Positions 42,597 through 51,083 of a stretch of DNA of 64,000 nucleotides are shown piece by piece. Made by a program: the position numbers and the translations under genes. Location of the stretch: positions 5,032-69,031 of the forward strand of contig CAKPNJ010000007.1 in the NCBI GenBank assembly GCA_934168365.1, given 5' to 3'. The stretch's first letter is position 1, and the number at the start of each line of letters is the position of its first letter. The notes beneath the pieces were generated by a model. The model saw only the letters and a list, made by a program, of their open reading frames with translations, did not search any database and had not been told where the DNA came from. Source of the stretch: an uncultured Clostridia bacterium (lineage in GTDB: Bacteria; Bacillota; Clostridia; TANB77; CAG-508).

Positions 42597-43307
42597 TTAT
42601 AATTCCAAGATTTTCTTAGCTCTTGCTACATCTTCAGGAGTAGCAGGAGGAACCCCGTCAAGCTCATATTTTAATCCTAGTTCTTCCCATTTGAAACGTC
42701 CTAAGTCATGATAAGGAAGAATTTCAACTTTTTGAACAGAACTTAAACTATGTATAAAATCTTTTAATTTAAGCAAATCTTCTTCTTTATCTGTAATTCC
42801 AGGAACTAGTACTTGTCTAATCCACATTGGTTTATTTATACTACTTAAATATTCTGCAAAAGCCAATTCTTTTTTATTAGAAACACTAGTTAGATATTTA
42901 CAAATATCATCATTTATACATTTTATATCTAATAAAAATAAATCTGCTAAATCAATTATTTGTTTTATTTTATCTGTTATATCAAAGTTTCCAGCAGTAT
43001 CAATAGCTGTATGAATACCATCAGCTTTTAGAGCGGTTAATAGTTCTATTAAAAAATCTTGTTGAACTAATGGCTCACCACCACTAATTGTAACGCCACC
43101 ACCAGAAGGTACAAAATAGCTTTTGTACCTTTCGATTTTGGCTAATAATTCTGGGACAGTATATTCCATACCGCTACAAACATCCCAAGTGTCTCTGTTT
43201 TGGCAAAATTTACACTGCAAATTGCATCCTTGCATGAAAATTACGAACCTTATGCCAGGTCCGTCAACTGTTCCAAAAGATTCAAATGAGTGTATTCTAC
43301 CTTTCAT
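42597..43307 (-). CDS. pflA: Pyruvate formate-lyase activating enzyme
   Basis: A 236-aa radical SAM enzyme that installs the glycyl radical on PflB under anaerobic conditions. The cluster cysteines lie in CNLQCKFC (the CxxxCxxC motif), preceded by DGPGIRFVIFMQG and followed by YFVPSGGGVTISGGEP. AGGAGGAAAT precedes the ATG on the minus strand. pflB lies directly upstream on the same strand; the 154-base gap holds a large hairpin. Confidence 0.96.
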   Translation of the reverse strand: MKGRIHSFESFGTVDGPGIRFVIFMQGCNLQCKFCQNRDTWDVCSGMEYTVPELLAKIERYKSYFVPSGGGVTISGGEPLVQQDFLIELLTALKADGIHTAIDTAGNFDITDKIKQIIDLADLFLLDIKCINDDICKYLTSVSNKKELAFAEYLSSINKPMWIRQVLVPGITDKEEDLLKLKDFIHSLSSVQKVEILPYHDLGRFKWEELGLKYELDGVPPATPEDVARAKKILEL

Positions 43308-43335
43308 ATTTCCTCCTAAAAATTTAAATCTAGTA

Positions 43336-43454
43336 GCATAAAAATATGTTTTCGCACCTGTCGCGCAGTTGAAGGAGTGAGCTAAGACCCGCGTTTAGCT
43401 CGGAGGCTTGCCCACGAACGACGACAGCAAGACAGAAGAAAACATATTTTATGC
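43336..43454. repeat. Large hairpin with GC-rich branched interior between pflB and pflA
   Basis: The outer arms 43336-43353 and 43438-43454 pair with a one-base difference (GCATAAAA-ATATGTTTTC). The interior is far richer in G and C than the genome and has further pairs: CTGTCG with CGACAG, and GAGCTAA with TTAGCTC around GACCCGCG. It sits inside the pflB-pflA transcript, so it would be transcribed. It may be a mobile hairpin repeat or a structured RNA. Confidence 0.65.
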
Positions 43455-43461
43455 ACGAGAA

Positions 43462-45705
43462 CTAAATTTTTTCATGTATTGTTCTGTGAATTACTTCTAA
43501 TTGTTGTTCTCTAGTTAATTTTATAAAGTTAACAGCATATCCAGAAACACGAATTGTTAATTGTGGATATTTTTCAGGGTGATCCATTGCATCAAGTAAT
43601 AAATCTCTATCAAATACGTTAACATTTATATGATGTCCTGTTTGAACAAAAAAACCATCTAACATACTTACTAAGTTATTTACCTTTGAATCTTCATCTT
43701 TTCCAAGAGTAGCAGGAGAGATAGAGAATGTGTATGAAATACCATCTTCAGAATATTCATAAGGAAGTTTAGCAATTGTATTCATAACAGCTAAAGCTCC
43801 ATTTACATCTCTTCCATGTAGTGGGTTAGCACCAGGTCCAAAAGGTTCGCCATCTCTTCTTCCATCAGGAGTATTACCAGTGTTTTTACCATATACTACA
43901 TTTGATGTAATAGTTAAAACTGATAATGTAGCTCTTGAATTCTTGTAAGTATGATGTTTTTCTAGTTTTTTCATAAATGATTTTACTATATTAACTGCAA
44001 TTTCATCAACTCTATCATCATCATTTCCGTATTTAGGAAAATCACCTTCAACTTGATAATCAACAGCTAATCCAGTTTCGTCTCTAATTACCTTAACTTT
44101 TGCATATTTTATTGCAGATAAAGAATCAGCAACAACTGATAAACCAGCTATACCACAAGCCATTGTTCTTAAAATGTCTCTTTCTTTATCATGTAAAGCC
44201 ATTTCTAATGCTTCATAAGAATATTTGTCATGCATATAATGAATCATATTTAAAGCTTTAATATATGTTTTAGCTAAATATTCCATCATATTATCAAATT
44301 TTCTCATAACTTCGTCATAATCTAAATATTCTGAAGTAATAGGGGCAAATTCTGGAGTAACTTGTTTTCCAGATTTTTCATCTCTACCACCGTTGATAGC
44401 ATATAGAAGTGCTTTAGCTAAGTTTGCTCTTGCACCAAAGAATTGCATTTGTTTACCAATTTTCATAGCAGATACACAACAAGCGATACCATAATCATCA
44501 CCTAAAGTAACTCTCATTAAATCATCATTTTCATATTGAATAGAAGATGTTTTAATAGAAATATCAGCACAGAATTTTTTAAATCCTTCAGGTAAATTTT
44601 TAGACCATAATACAGTTAAGTTTGGTTCTGGAGCTGGTCCTAAGTTTTCAAGAGTGTGTAGTATTCTAAAAGAGTTCTTTGTTACTAATGTTCTTCCATC
44701 AATCCCCATACCACCAATACTTTCAGTTACCCAAACAGGGTCACCTGTAAATAAAGAGTTGTATTCAGGTGCTCTTAAGAAACGAACTAGTCTTAATTTT
44801 ATAACAAATTGGTCAATTAATTCTTGAGCTTGTTCTTCTGTTAAAGTACCATTTTTCATATCTCTTTCAATATATATATCTAAGAATGTAGATGTTCTAC
44901 CTAAACTCATAGCTGCACCATTTTGATCCTTAACAGCAGCTAGATATCCAAAGTATAACCATTGAATTGCTTCCTTTGCAGTTGTTGCAGGTCCAGAAAT
45001 ATCATATCCATAACTTGCAGCCATTGCTTTTAATTCATTTAATGCAGCAATTTGGTCGTGCATTTCTTCTCTTTGACGAATTAACTCATCTGTCATTTCA
45101 TCAGAATCTAATAAAGTAAATTCTTCTTGTTTTTCTTTAATTAAAACATCAACACCGTATAAGGCAACTCTTCTGTAATCACCTATAATTCTTCCACGAC
45201 CATATCCATCAGGAAGACCTGTAATTAAATGTGAGCTTCTTGCAGCTCTTATTTCTGGTGTGTATACAGCAAAAACACCATCATTATGTGTTCTTCTTAA
45301 GTTGTGATAAATATATTCAATATTTTCATCAACTTTATATCCATAGCTCTCGCATGATTTCTCAACTATTCTAATACCACCATTTGGCATAATTGCTCTT
45401 TTTAATGGTGCATCTGTTTGAAGACCAACTATTTCTTCTAGCTCTTTATTTATATAGCCAGGAGCATAAGCGTTTATTCCAGAAGGAGTTTTAACATCAA
45501 CATCTAAAACATCGCCATTTTCTCTTTCTTGTTTGTATAAGTCTGTAACGTTATTCCATAGCTTTTGAGTTTTTTCAGTTGCACCTGCCAAGAAATCATC
45601 ATTTCCTTCATAAGGTGTGTAATTAGCTTGAATAAAGCCTCTAACATCTATTTCTTTAGTCCATTCGCCTTGTGTATTAAATCCTTCCCATTGTTTAAAT
45701 TCCAT
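43462..45705 (-). CDS. pflB: Formate acetyltransferase (pyruvate formate-lyase)
   Basis: PFL (747 aa) cleaves pyruvate with CoA into acetyl-CoA and formate in anaerobic metabolism. The two adjacent catalytic cysteines are in YGIACCVSAMKIG, and the glycyl-radical site is Gly722 in RVSGYAV near the C-terminus. LPDGYGRGRIIGDYRRVALY and PDGRRDGEPFGPGANP are typical. AAGGAGGT precedes the ATG, and a strong sigma-A promoter lies upstream. The activating enzyme gene follows. Confidence 0.98.
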   Translation of the reverse strand: MEFKQWEGFNTQGEWTKEIDVRGFIQANYTPYEGNDDFLAGATEKTQKLWNNVTDLYKQERENGDVLDVDVKTPSGINAYAPGYINKELEEIVGLQTDAPLKRAIMPNGGIRIVEKSCESYGYKVDENIEYIYHNLRRTHNDGVFAVYTPEIRAARSSHLITGLPDGYGRGRIIGDYRRVALYGVDVLIKEKQEEFTLLDSDEMTDELIRQREEMHDQIAALNELKAMAASYGYDISGPATTAKEAIQWLYFGYLAAVKDQNGAAMSLGRTSTFLDIYIERDMKNGTLTEEQAQELIDQFVIKLRLVRFLRAPEYNSLFTGDPVWVTESIGGMGIDGRTLVTKNSFRILHTLENLGPAPEPNLTVLWSKNLPEGFKKFCADISIKTSSIQYENDDLMRVTLGDDYGIACCVSAMKIGKQMQFFGARANLAKALLYAINGGRDEKSGKQVTPEFAPITSEYLDYDEVMRKFDNMMEYLAKTYIKALNMIHYMHDKYSYEALEMALHDKERDILRTMACGIAGLSVVADSLSAIKYAKVKVIRDETGLAVDYQVEGDFPKYGNDDDRVDEIAVNIVKSFMKKLEKHHTYKNSRATLSVLTITSNVVYGKNTGNTPDGRRDGEPFGPGANPLHGRDVNGALAVMNTIAKLPYEYSEDGISYTFSISPATLGKDEDSKVNNLVSMLDGFFVQTGHHINVNVFDRDLLLDAMDHPEKYPQLTIRVSGYAVNFIKLTREQQLEVIHRTIHEKI

Positions 45706-45743
45706 AAAAAAATACCTCCTTGTAAAATAATCTCGTACATATT

Positions 45744-45772
45744 ATTATAATATAATAAAACTTCTTTATCAA
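45744..45772 (-). promoter_or_regulatory. Sigma-A promoter of pflB
   Basis: Read on the minus strand: TTGATA (45772-45767), 17 bases, TATAAT (45749-45744), 38 bases before the start codon. Confidence 0.7.
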
Positions 45773-45834
45773 CATTTTTTGACAAAAAACAAATTTTTAT
45801 GCGGTACTCATTGCTACAAATTAAAGTAATAAAT

Positions 45835-45868
45835 ATAAAAAAGCAAGAGAACAAAATCTCTTGCTTTT
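45835..45868 (-). terminator. Terminator of the XRE regulator gene
   Basis: AAAAGCAAGAGA (45839-45850) pairs with TCTCTTGCTTTT (45857-45868); on the minus strand the stem ends in a T-run. Confidence 0.85.
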
Positions 45869-45891
45869 AGTATGGTTTAAAACCTTAAAAA

Positions 45892-46218
45892 TTATTCTTC
45901 TTCACTAATGACTTTAGCTATTTTATAAATTAACTTTTGTTTGTCACTAGACACTGAGTTTAAAATTTCATTAAATTCAGATGTTAAGTAATTATTTGAA
46001 TTACTAGAAACTCCATTTAATATAGAGCCTTCAGAAACACCTAAAATTTCACAAATTTGAGTTAATCTTTTTAAATTGATATGAGAACTACCTCTTTCAA
46101 TTCTACTTAAAAATGCAATTGAAACATCTAATTGTTCAGCTAGTTTCTCTTGAGTCATATTTTTCTCAACTCTTGCTTTTTTCAATCTTTCTCCAATGAT
46201 ATTATAATCAAGTGCCAT
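45892..46218 (-). CDS. XRE-family transcriptional regulator
   Basis: A 108-aa protein with an N-terminal helix-turn-helix (residues 8-65: IGERLKKARVEKNMTQEKLA, then VSIAFLSRIERGSSHINLKR) and a short C-terminal helical part that may dimerise. The arrangement is like SinR or SlrR-sized regulators. AGGAGATG precedes the ATG. It is encoded upstream of pflB in its own unit with its own terminator; its targets are unknown. Confidence 0.85.
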   Translation of the reverse strand: MALDYNIIGERLKKARVEKNMTQEKLAEQLDVSIAFLSRIERGSSHINLKRLTQICEILGVSEGSILNGVSSNSNNYLTSEFNEILNSVSSDKQKLIYKIAKVISEEE

Positions 46219-46558
46219 TGTTACATCTCCTCCATAACCTATTTATAAGTAATATATAGCATTTAATCGACAAACTTAACAGATACCTAAGCGTTAATAT
46301 TAACACATGTCTGCAAACTATTTGTACTAATAAATTATTATGTAAAAAAATAAAGAAAATATACATGAAGTGAATTTTATGTGAAAAATATATTTTTCTA
46401 TTGTTTTATTTTTACTTATATGCTAAAATACAAATGACTTTAAAAAGGTTTAAATGAATTTAATTATTTTGTAAATACTATTCCTTCTTGATATTGATAT
46501 TAGAAAGGTTTTATATGTCAAAATATTAAATATCAAAACTAACAAGGAGGAAAAGATA
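46219..46558. other. 340-base intergenic region without a gene
   Basis: This AT-rich gap separates the divergent XRE gene (minus) from the zinc-ribbon gene (plus), so it should hold promoters for both. On the plus strand TTGATA with TTATAT 17 bases later (near 46499-46527) is a weak candidate. I found no open frame with a ribosome binding site, no hairpin of note and no RNA gene. Confidence 0.5.
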
Positions 46559-46726
46559 ATGGCAGACAAAACTTTAACATGTAAAGATTGTGGTGCTGAA
46601 TTTGTTTTCACAGAAGGTGAACAACAATTCTATGCTGAAAAAGGTTTCACAAATGAACCTCAAAGATGCCCAGAATGCAGAAAAGCAAGAAAAGCACAAA
46701 GAAGAAACAACAATTTTAACAACTAA
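46559..46726 (+). CDS. Small zinc-ribbon protein
   Basis: A 55-aa protein with two CxxC knuckles (CKDCGAEF and CPECRKAR, about 28 residues apart), matching the short zinc-ribbon proteins (zf-trcl type) found widely in Clostridia. The basic tail rich in Arg and Asn suggests nucleic-acid contact. AAGGAGGAAA precedes the ATG and a strong terminator follows, so it is a real single-gene unit. Function is unknown. Confidence 0.8.
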   Translation: MADKTLTCKDCGAEFVFTEGEQQFYAEKGFTNEPQRCPECRKARKAQRRNNNFNN

Positions 46727-46733
46727 TTTTAAA

Positions 46734-46774
46734 AGAGACAGAGCTAACAAAAGCTCCGTCTCTCTCTTTTTTTT
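46734..46774 (+). terminator. Rho-independent terminator of the zinc-ribbon gene
   Basis: AGAGACAGAGCT pairs with AGCTCCGTCTCT with one mismatch around AACAAA, followed by a run of eight T residues. Confidence 0.9.
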
Positions 46775-46817
46775 GAATGTAAACTTAAAAAACATCAATA
46801 TATAGAGTCTACTATTT

Positions 46818-47078
46818 TCATCCTACCTTTTCATGGCTATACTTAAGCTTAGTAGCCATACCTCCACGAATATGCCTTTCAGCTTTATTTTCATCTAATA
46901 TTTCACGTACCTGATGAGCTAAATTAGGGTTTATCTTAAGTAATCTTTCACTAACATCTTTATGAACAGTACTTTTACTAACACCAAACTTTCTAGCAGC
47001 ACCTCTAACTGTATCTTTCGAATCTATAATATAATGAGCTAATGTAACAGCTCGTTCCTCAATTGAAACTCCAACCAT
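46818..47078 (-). CDS. spoIIID: Sporulation transcriptional regulator SpoIIID
   Basis: SpoIIID (86 aa) is the small mother-cell DNA-binding protein that adjusts the sigma-E regulon and leads to sigma-K. The helix-turn-helix segment TVRGAARKFGVSKSTVHKDV is nearly identical to known SpoIIID, followed by ERLLKINPNLAHQV and the basic RGGMATKLKYSH. The start at 47078 lies 9 bases behind GGGGG; an in-frame start at 47123 would lie upstream of the likely transcription start. The promoter matches the sigma-E type, as known for spoIIID in Bacillus. Its presence points to an endospore former. Confidence 0.93.
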   Translation of the reverse strand: MVGVSIEERAVTLAHYIIDSKDTVRGAARKFGVSKSTVHKDVSERLLKINPNLAHQVREILDENKAERHIRGGMATKLKYSHEKVG

Positions 47079-47110
47079 AAAGAAAACCCCCATAAGAATA
47101 CTTTTGTTTA

Positions 47111-47139
47111 ATTGTATTCGCATAAAGGTTGTATTATGA
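47111..47139 (-). promoter_or_regulatory. Sigma-E-like promoter of spoIIID
   Basis: Read on the minus strand: TCATAAT (47139-47133), 14 bases, AATACAAT (47118-47111). The -35 fits the sigma-E pattern KMATAWT fully and the -10 differs from CATACAAT by one base. It lies 32 bases before the start codon. Confidence 0.55.
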
Positions 47140-47172
47140 ATAAAAACCTTCTTAATAAAATTTTAATAAAAT

Positions 47173-47201
47173 ACCACTAGTTTTCTTAAGAATCTAGTGG
47201 T
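47173..47201. promoter_or_regulatory. Palindrome ahead of the ABC exporter genes, possible operator
   Basis: ACCACTAG (47173-47180) and CTAGTGGT (47194-47201) are perfect inverted arms, and the region between also has near-dyad symmetry around TTCTTAAGAA. TAAAAT follows directly at 47201-47206 and could be the -10 box of the ABC operon. No T-run follows, so an operator is more likely than a terminator. Confidence 0.45.
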
Positions 47202-47241
47202 AAAATATTCTTGTAAAATAATGAAAGGGAGATTTTTTAAT

Positions 47242-48147
47242 ATGGCAGAAACAATATTAAAATGCAAAGACCTACATAAAAAAATAGGTAAAAAAGAAAT
47301 CTTAAAAGGGGTTTCTTTAGAGGTAAATGAAGGTGATATTTTAGGCTTTATAGGACCAAACGGAGCAGGAAAAACTACAACAATTAAGCTAATATTAGGC
47401 CTTCAAGGAATTACAAGTGGAGAGGTTAATATAAATGGATATGACATAAAAAAAGACTTTACTAAAGCTATAAGAAGAGTAGGAGCAATTATTGAAAACC
47501 CAGACTTGTATATGTATTTAACAGGATATGAAAACTTAAAATTAGTTGCAAATATGTATAAAGGTATTACAAAAGAAAGAATAATGGAGGTTGTAAAGCT
47601 AGTAAAATTAGAAAATCGTATAAATGATAAAGTATCTAAATATTCACTAGGAATGAGACAAAGATTAGGCGTAGCACAAGCTATATTACATAATCCAAAT
47701 TTATTAGTTTTAGACGAACCAACAAATGGATTAGATCCAGAAGGTATAAAAGAAATGAGAGACCTTTTAAAGGTTTTAGCAAAACAAGGAATGGCAATAT
47801 TTATTTCAAGCCATAACTTAGCAGAAATGGAAACTCTATGTAACAAAGTTTGTATTATTCAAAATGGAGAAATTATTGAAACTAACGATATTTCAGCAAT
47901 AAGAACTACTAATGAAGTACACTACAAAATAGTAGTAGATAATACAGAAAAAATAGCAGAAATAATATCAGTACCAACTGAAATAAAAGGAAAAGAAGAA
48001 TTTAATATAATAGCTGAAAGAGAGCAAGTTCCAAACATAGTAAAAACATTAGTAGAAAATAATATTAAGGTGTATGAAGTTAATGAAGAAAAATTATCAT
48101 TAGAAGATGCATTCTTAAAAAAGACAGGAGGTAATACAATTGATTAG
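47242..48147 (+). CDS. ABC transporter ATP-binding protein (bacitracin/lantibiotic-export type)
   Basis: A 301-aa ATPase of the CcmA/BcrA type that works with the ABC-2 permease encoded next. Walker A is GPNGAGKTTTIKLI, the signature YSLGMRQRLGVAQA and Walker B LLVLDEPTNGLDPEG; a C-terminal extension of about 80 residues follows, typical of this group. The ATG at 47242 follows GGGAGATTTTTTA; the in-frame start at 47197 has no ribosome binding site. Substrate is unknown; resistance to or export of a peptide is the usual role. A palindrome lies just upstream. Confidence 0.88.
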   Translation: MAETILKCKDLHKKIGKKEILKGVSLEVNEGDILGFIGPNGAGKTTTIKLILGLQGITSGEVNINGYDIKKDFTKAIRRVGAIIENPDLYMYLTGYENLKLVANMYKGITKERIMEVVKLVKLENRINDKVSKYSLGMRQRLGVAQAILHNPNLLVLDEPTNGLDPEGIKEMRDLLKVLAKQGMAIFISSHNLAEMETLCNKVCIIQNGEIIETNDISAIRTTNEVHYKIVVDNTEKIAEIISVPTEIKGKEEFNIIAEREQVPNIVKTLVENNIKVYEVNEEKLSLEDAFLKKTGGNTID

Positions 48148-49588
48148 TTTAATCCAAAATGAATTAAAGAAAATATTTAAAAAGAAAAGTTTGTTAATCA
48201 CATTATTAGTTACACTTGCTTTTATCATTCTTACTAATGTTATATATAAACTTGACTTTGGAAATTCGTACTATGATTACATAGAAGAAGAAATTAGTTT
48301 TTATGGAGAACAATTAAAAACTCTTGATCCCGAAAAAGATAAAGATATGTATGCACAATATAAAACCGAATTAGAAGTATACCAGTTAATAAAAAATTAT
48401 GACGAGAAAAGTTGGCAAGCTAAGATAATACAATCAGAAATGAGAAGTTGTATTTCAAATATAAATTATTATACATATCAGGAAAAAAGTGATAGTGGTT
48501 TAAAAATTGCAAAAGCAAAATATAATGAATATATAAAAAGGCTAGACACAGATGATTGGAGATATTTTGCTGAAGAGGAAGTAAAAGAAAAAAATACTGA
48601 AATAGATGAACTAAAAGCAATGCAGGAAAAAACTACTAATAAATTAGAAATAAAAGAGCTTCAAAGCCAGATAAGAGGCTATGAAATAAGCAGACAAATA
48701 GCAACATGGAGATTAGAAAAAGACATTCCTTATGGAAATGATTATAAAAACAATTGCTTAAACAGCTATATGGTGGCAATGGAAGACATTAGAAGTTATG
48801 ATTTTGGAGAAACAGAAAAAAATTATGATTCTAAAAAACAGTATTATAAAGCCCAAGAAACGGCAGCAATAAACAAATATGATATTGAAAATGGAACTAC
48901 CGTGGGAGATACAAGTAGTGCAAAGGGAATATTACTAAGTACATTTGACGAATATGAAATATTTTTAATAGTAATGTTTATGATGACAGCAGGAGTAATA
49001 GTAAGCGAAGAATTTAGCAAAGGTACAATAAAGTTACTTTTAATTAAACCATATAAAAGAAGTACAATCTTGGCATCTAAATTTATAACTAGCATAATTG
49101 TTGCTATTATAGTTATAATACTAGTTCTCTTAATGCAATTTGTAGTAGGTGGGTTAATACAAGGATTTGATAGTTTTAAAAATCCAACTATAATTTATGA
49201 CCACACAATAAATAATGTAAAACATATAAATACAATACAATATTTAGCTATGCAAGCACTAGGAAAGGCACCAATGTATATTTTACTTATGACTCTTGCA
49301 TTTGCATTTAGCACAATATTTACAAACTCAGCATTAGCAATAACTATTTCATTGTTAGGATATATGGGAAGTTCAGTTATCAATATGTTAGCCTTGAACT
49401 TAAAACTAAATTGGATTAAATATTTTGTTACACCAAACTGGAATTTAACAGAATACTTCTGGGGAGGAATACCAACATTTGAGGGAATAACATTACCATT
49501 TTCAATTGCAATAATAGTAATATATATGGTAATAATGCTAGTACCAACATTTATAATATTCCAAAAGAAGAACATAAAAAATATATAA
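48140..49588 (+). CDS. ABC-2 type transporter permease
   Basis: A 482-aa membrane protein with one N-terminal membrane segment (residues 17-36), a large external helical, charged region of about 200 residues, and five or six further segments in the C-terminal half starting near FLIVMFMMTAGVIVSEEF, a stretch typical of ABC-2 permeases (VSEEFSKGTIKLLLIKPYKR). The start is TTG at 48140, overlapping the ATPase gene by 8 bases, with AGGAGGTAATACAA as ribosome binding site. It completes a two-gene exporter. Confidence 0.85.
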   Translation: MISLIQNELKKIFKKKSLLITLLVTLAFIILTNVIYKLDFGNSYYDYIEEEISFYGEQLKTLDPEKDKDMYAQYKTELEVYQLIKNYDEKSWQAKIIQSEMRSCISNINYYTYQEKSDSGLKIAKAKYNEYIKRLDTDDWRYFAEEEVKEKNTEIDELKAMQEKTTNKLEIKELQSQIRGYEISRQIATWRLEKDIPYGNDYKNNCLNSYMVAMEDIRSYDFGETEKNYDSKKQYYKAQETAAINKYDIENGTTVGDTSSAKGILLSTFDEYEIFLIVMFMMTAGVIVSEEFSKGTIKLLLIKPYKRSTILASKFITSIIVAIIVIILVLLMQFVVGGLIQGFDSFKNPTIIYDHTINNVKHINTIQYLAMQALGKAPMYILLMTLAFAFSTIFTNSALAITISLLGYMGSSVINMLALNLKLNWIKYFVTPNWNLTEYFWGGIPTFEGITLPFSIAIIVIYMVIMLVPTFIIFQKKNIKNI

Positions 49589-49591
49589 AAT

Positions 49592-49622
49592 AAAAGGATG
49601 TAGTGTTTTGCTACATCCTTTT
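49592..49622. terminator. Bidirectional terminator
   Basis: AAAAGGATGTAG (49592-49603) and CTACATCCTTTT (49611-49622) pair perfectly around seven bases, between converging genes. Confidence 0.9.
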
Positions 49623-49626
49623 AAAA

Positions 49627-50889
49627 TTATTTAATCTTTCTAGCTTCTAGGTAATATCTCTTATCATAGCTGTGTCCCATTGAGAATGTTTTACGAGGTA
49701 AAGCACCATCAAGAATTACAGTTTTGAAAAGGTCTGTTTTAGCCATAGGAGGTAGTAAGAAACCTATATTTCCTGGTTTGCTACCAAGTTCTTTAGTAAC
49801 ATCATCACCATGAATATAGTCAACTTTTCCACCATATTCTTTAATATATGCATCAATAAACATTTGTAAAGAACCAACAGCTAAGTTTGATTTTGGATTT
49901 TTAATATATAAAGTTTCATTTTTTCCTTCATAAACATATTCAACTTTTTGTCCTTCACCAGGAGTTCTTGAAACATCATAATATTTTTCAAATTCTTCAA
50001 TCATTTTTGCAGGTTCAACACCAAATACAACTCTGTGAATTGGTTCAAACTCTAATGCGTCACTATGTAAGTTAACAACTTCTACTAAAGCATATCTTGC
50101 AGGGCTATTTTTAGCTTCTTCCTCAGACATAGTTTTCTTTAAGTTTTCATAGCAAGCTTTTGCAGTTGCTAAAGAGTGGTTACCATCTCCAACAGAGAAT
50201 AATAAAACACCTTTATCTTTAACATCATATTTAGCTTCAAAATTATCTTTATCAGCAAGTTCTTCTAATCCTTTGAATATTCCGTCCATTAAGTTTTCTG
50301 GAACTTTATAACCTTTAACATGTCCACCATTTTGCATTAAATCAAAATCATAAACAACATCTTCGCTAGTTACTTTATCTGTTAAACCTTCAATAATTTC
50401 TTTTTTCTCATCATCAATTAAAAGCATAACATGAGGTAATTCTAAGCTAGCATTCTCTCTGACTCTTACTCTAGGTGGAATTCTTTCTAAAACAGTTCCT
50501 TCAGTTGCTCTAATTAAAGATTGAGAACCTTTTTCATAAGAATAATCTTCTAGGTCTACCATACCAATAAGACCTTTTCTTACTTTTCCATCTGCACCAG
50601 TTCTCTCTAAGTAAATTAAAGAATTATCTAAAGTTTTGAAAAAGTCAGTAGAAAGTAAATGATCCATTTCTTTATTTATATTTGCAATTCTTTCTGCAAC
50701 ATTATCTTGCTCTAAATAAATTTCTGGTAAAGTAATTTTTAATGTTGAAGGAGCATCCCCAACAATATTTTCAACTTCTTTCCAATATTCAGGCTCTGAA
50801 GTGTATTGATCACAAGCTACAACAGCCCATTTTTCCATTTCTGCATTTTTTGGCAATAAAATATTTGCCCTCTTAAATGGTACGTTCAT
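49627..50889 (-). CDS. DUF1015 family protein
   Basis: A 420-aa soluble protein of the DUF1015 family, common in Clostridia and other anaerobes and of unknown activity. The family core VGDGNHSLATAKACYE is present, with VVACDQYTSEPEYWKEVE at the N-terminus and the C-terminal GNIGFLLPPMAKTDLF and RKTFSMGHSYDKRYYLEARKI. AGGAGGATTA precedes the ATG on the minus strand. It is a single-gene unit convergent with the ABC exporter. Family members were sometimes named HPr kinase-like without proof. Confidence 0.85.
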   Translation of the reverse strand: MNVPFKRANILLPKNAEMEKWAVVACDQYTSEPEYWKEVENIVGDAPSTLKITLPEIYLEQDNVAERIANINKEMDHLLSTDFFKTLDNSLIYLERTGADGKVRKGLIGMVDLEDYSYEKGSQSLIRATEGTVLERIPPRVRVRENASLELPHVMLLIDDEKKEIIEGLTDKVTSEDVVYDFDLMQNGGHVKGYKVPENLMDGIFKGLEELADKDNFEAKYDVKDKGVLLFSVGDGNHSLATAKACYENLKKTMSEEEAKNSPARYALVEVVNLHSDALEFEPIHRVVFGVEPAKMIEEFEKYYDVSRTPGEGQKVEYVYEGKNETLYIKNPKSNLAVGSLQMFIDAYIKEYGGKVDYIHGDDVTKELGSKPGNIGFLLPPMAKTDLFKTVILDGALPRKTFSMGHSYDKRYYLEARKIK

Positions 50890-50962
50890 AATTTAATCCT
50901 CCTAACAAAGTTTTATTATGCTCAAATTATATCACTACAAAAAGATTTATACAAGCATAAGT

Positions 50963-50991
50963 CACAATTTTCCAAAATTCGACATAAAATA
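50963..50991 (+). promoter_or_regulatory. Sigma-K-like promoter of yabG
   Basis: CAC (50963-50965), 17 bases, CATAAAATA (50983-50991), matching CATANNNTA. yabG is a sigma-K gene in Bacillus. The leader then has an 8-bp perfect hairpin (51043-51061). The same promoter layout is found at the cysteine-rich gene (22775-22803). Confidence 0.45.
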
Positions 50992-51083
50992 TCATAACCC
51001 TATATGTATAGACAGTGTTAAGTAGTCTATAAAAAATTGTAGTGGAGCACAGTGTGCTCCATGAATACGAAGGGAAGAGTGAT

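Noticed and set aside
46574..46805. Open frames on both strands over the 46.6 kb region (74 and 71 aa)
   Set aside because: They overlap the zinc-ribbon gene and its terminator; the 55-aa frame at 46559 has the ribosome binding site and conserved CxxC knuckles.
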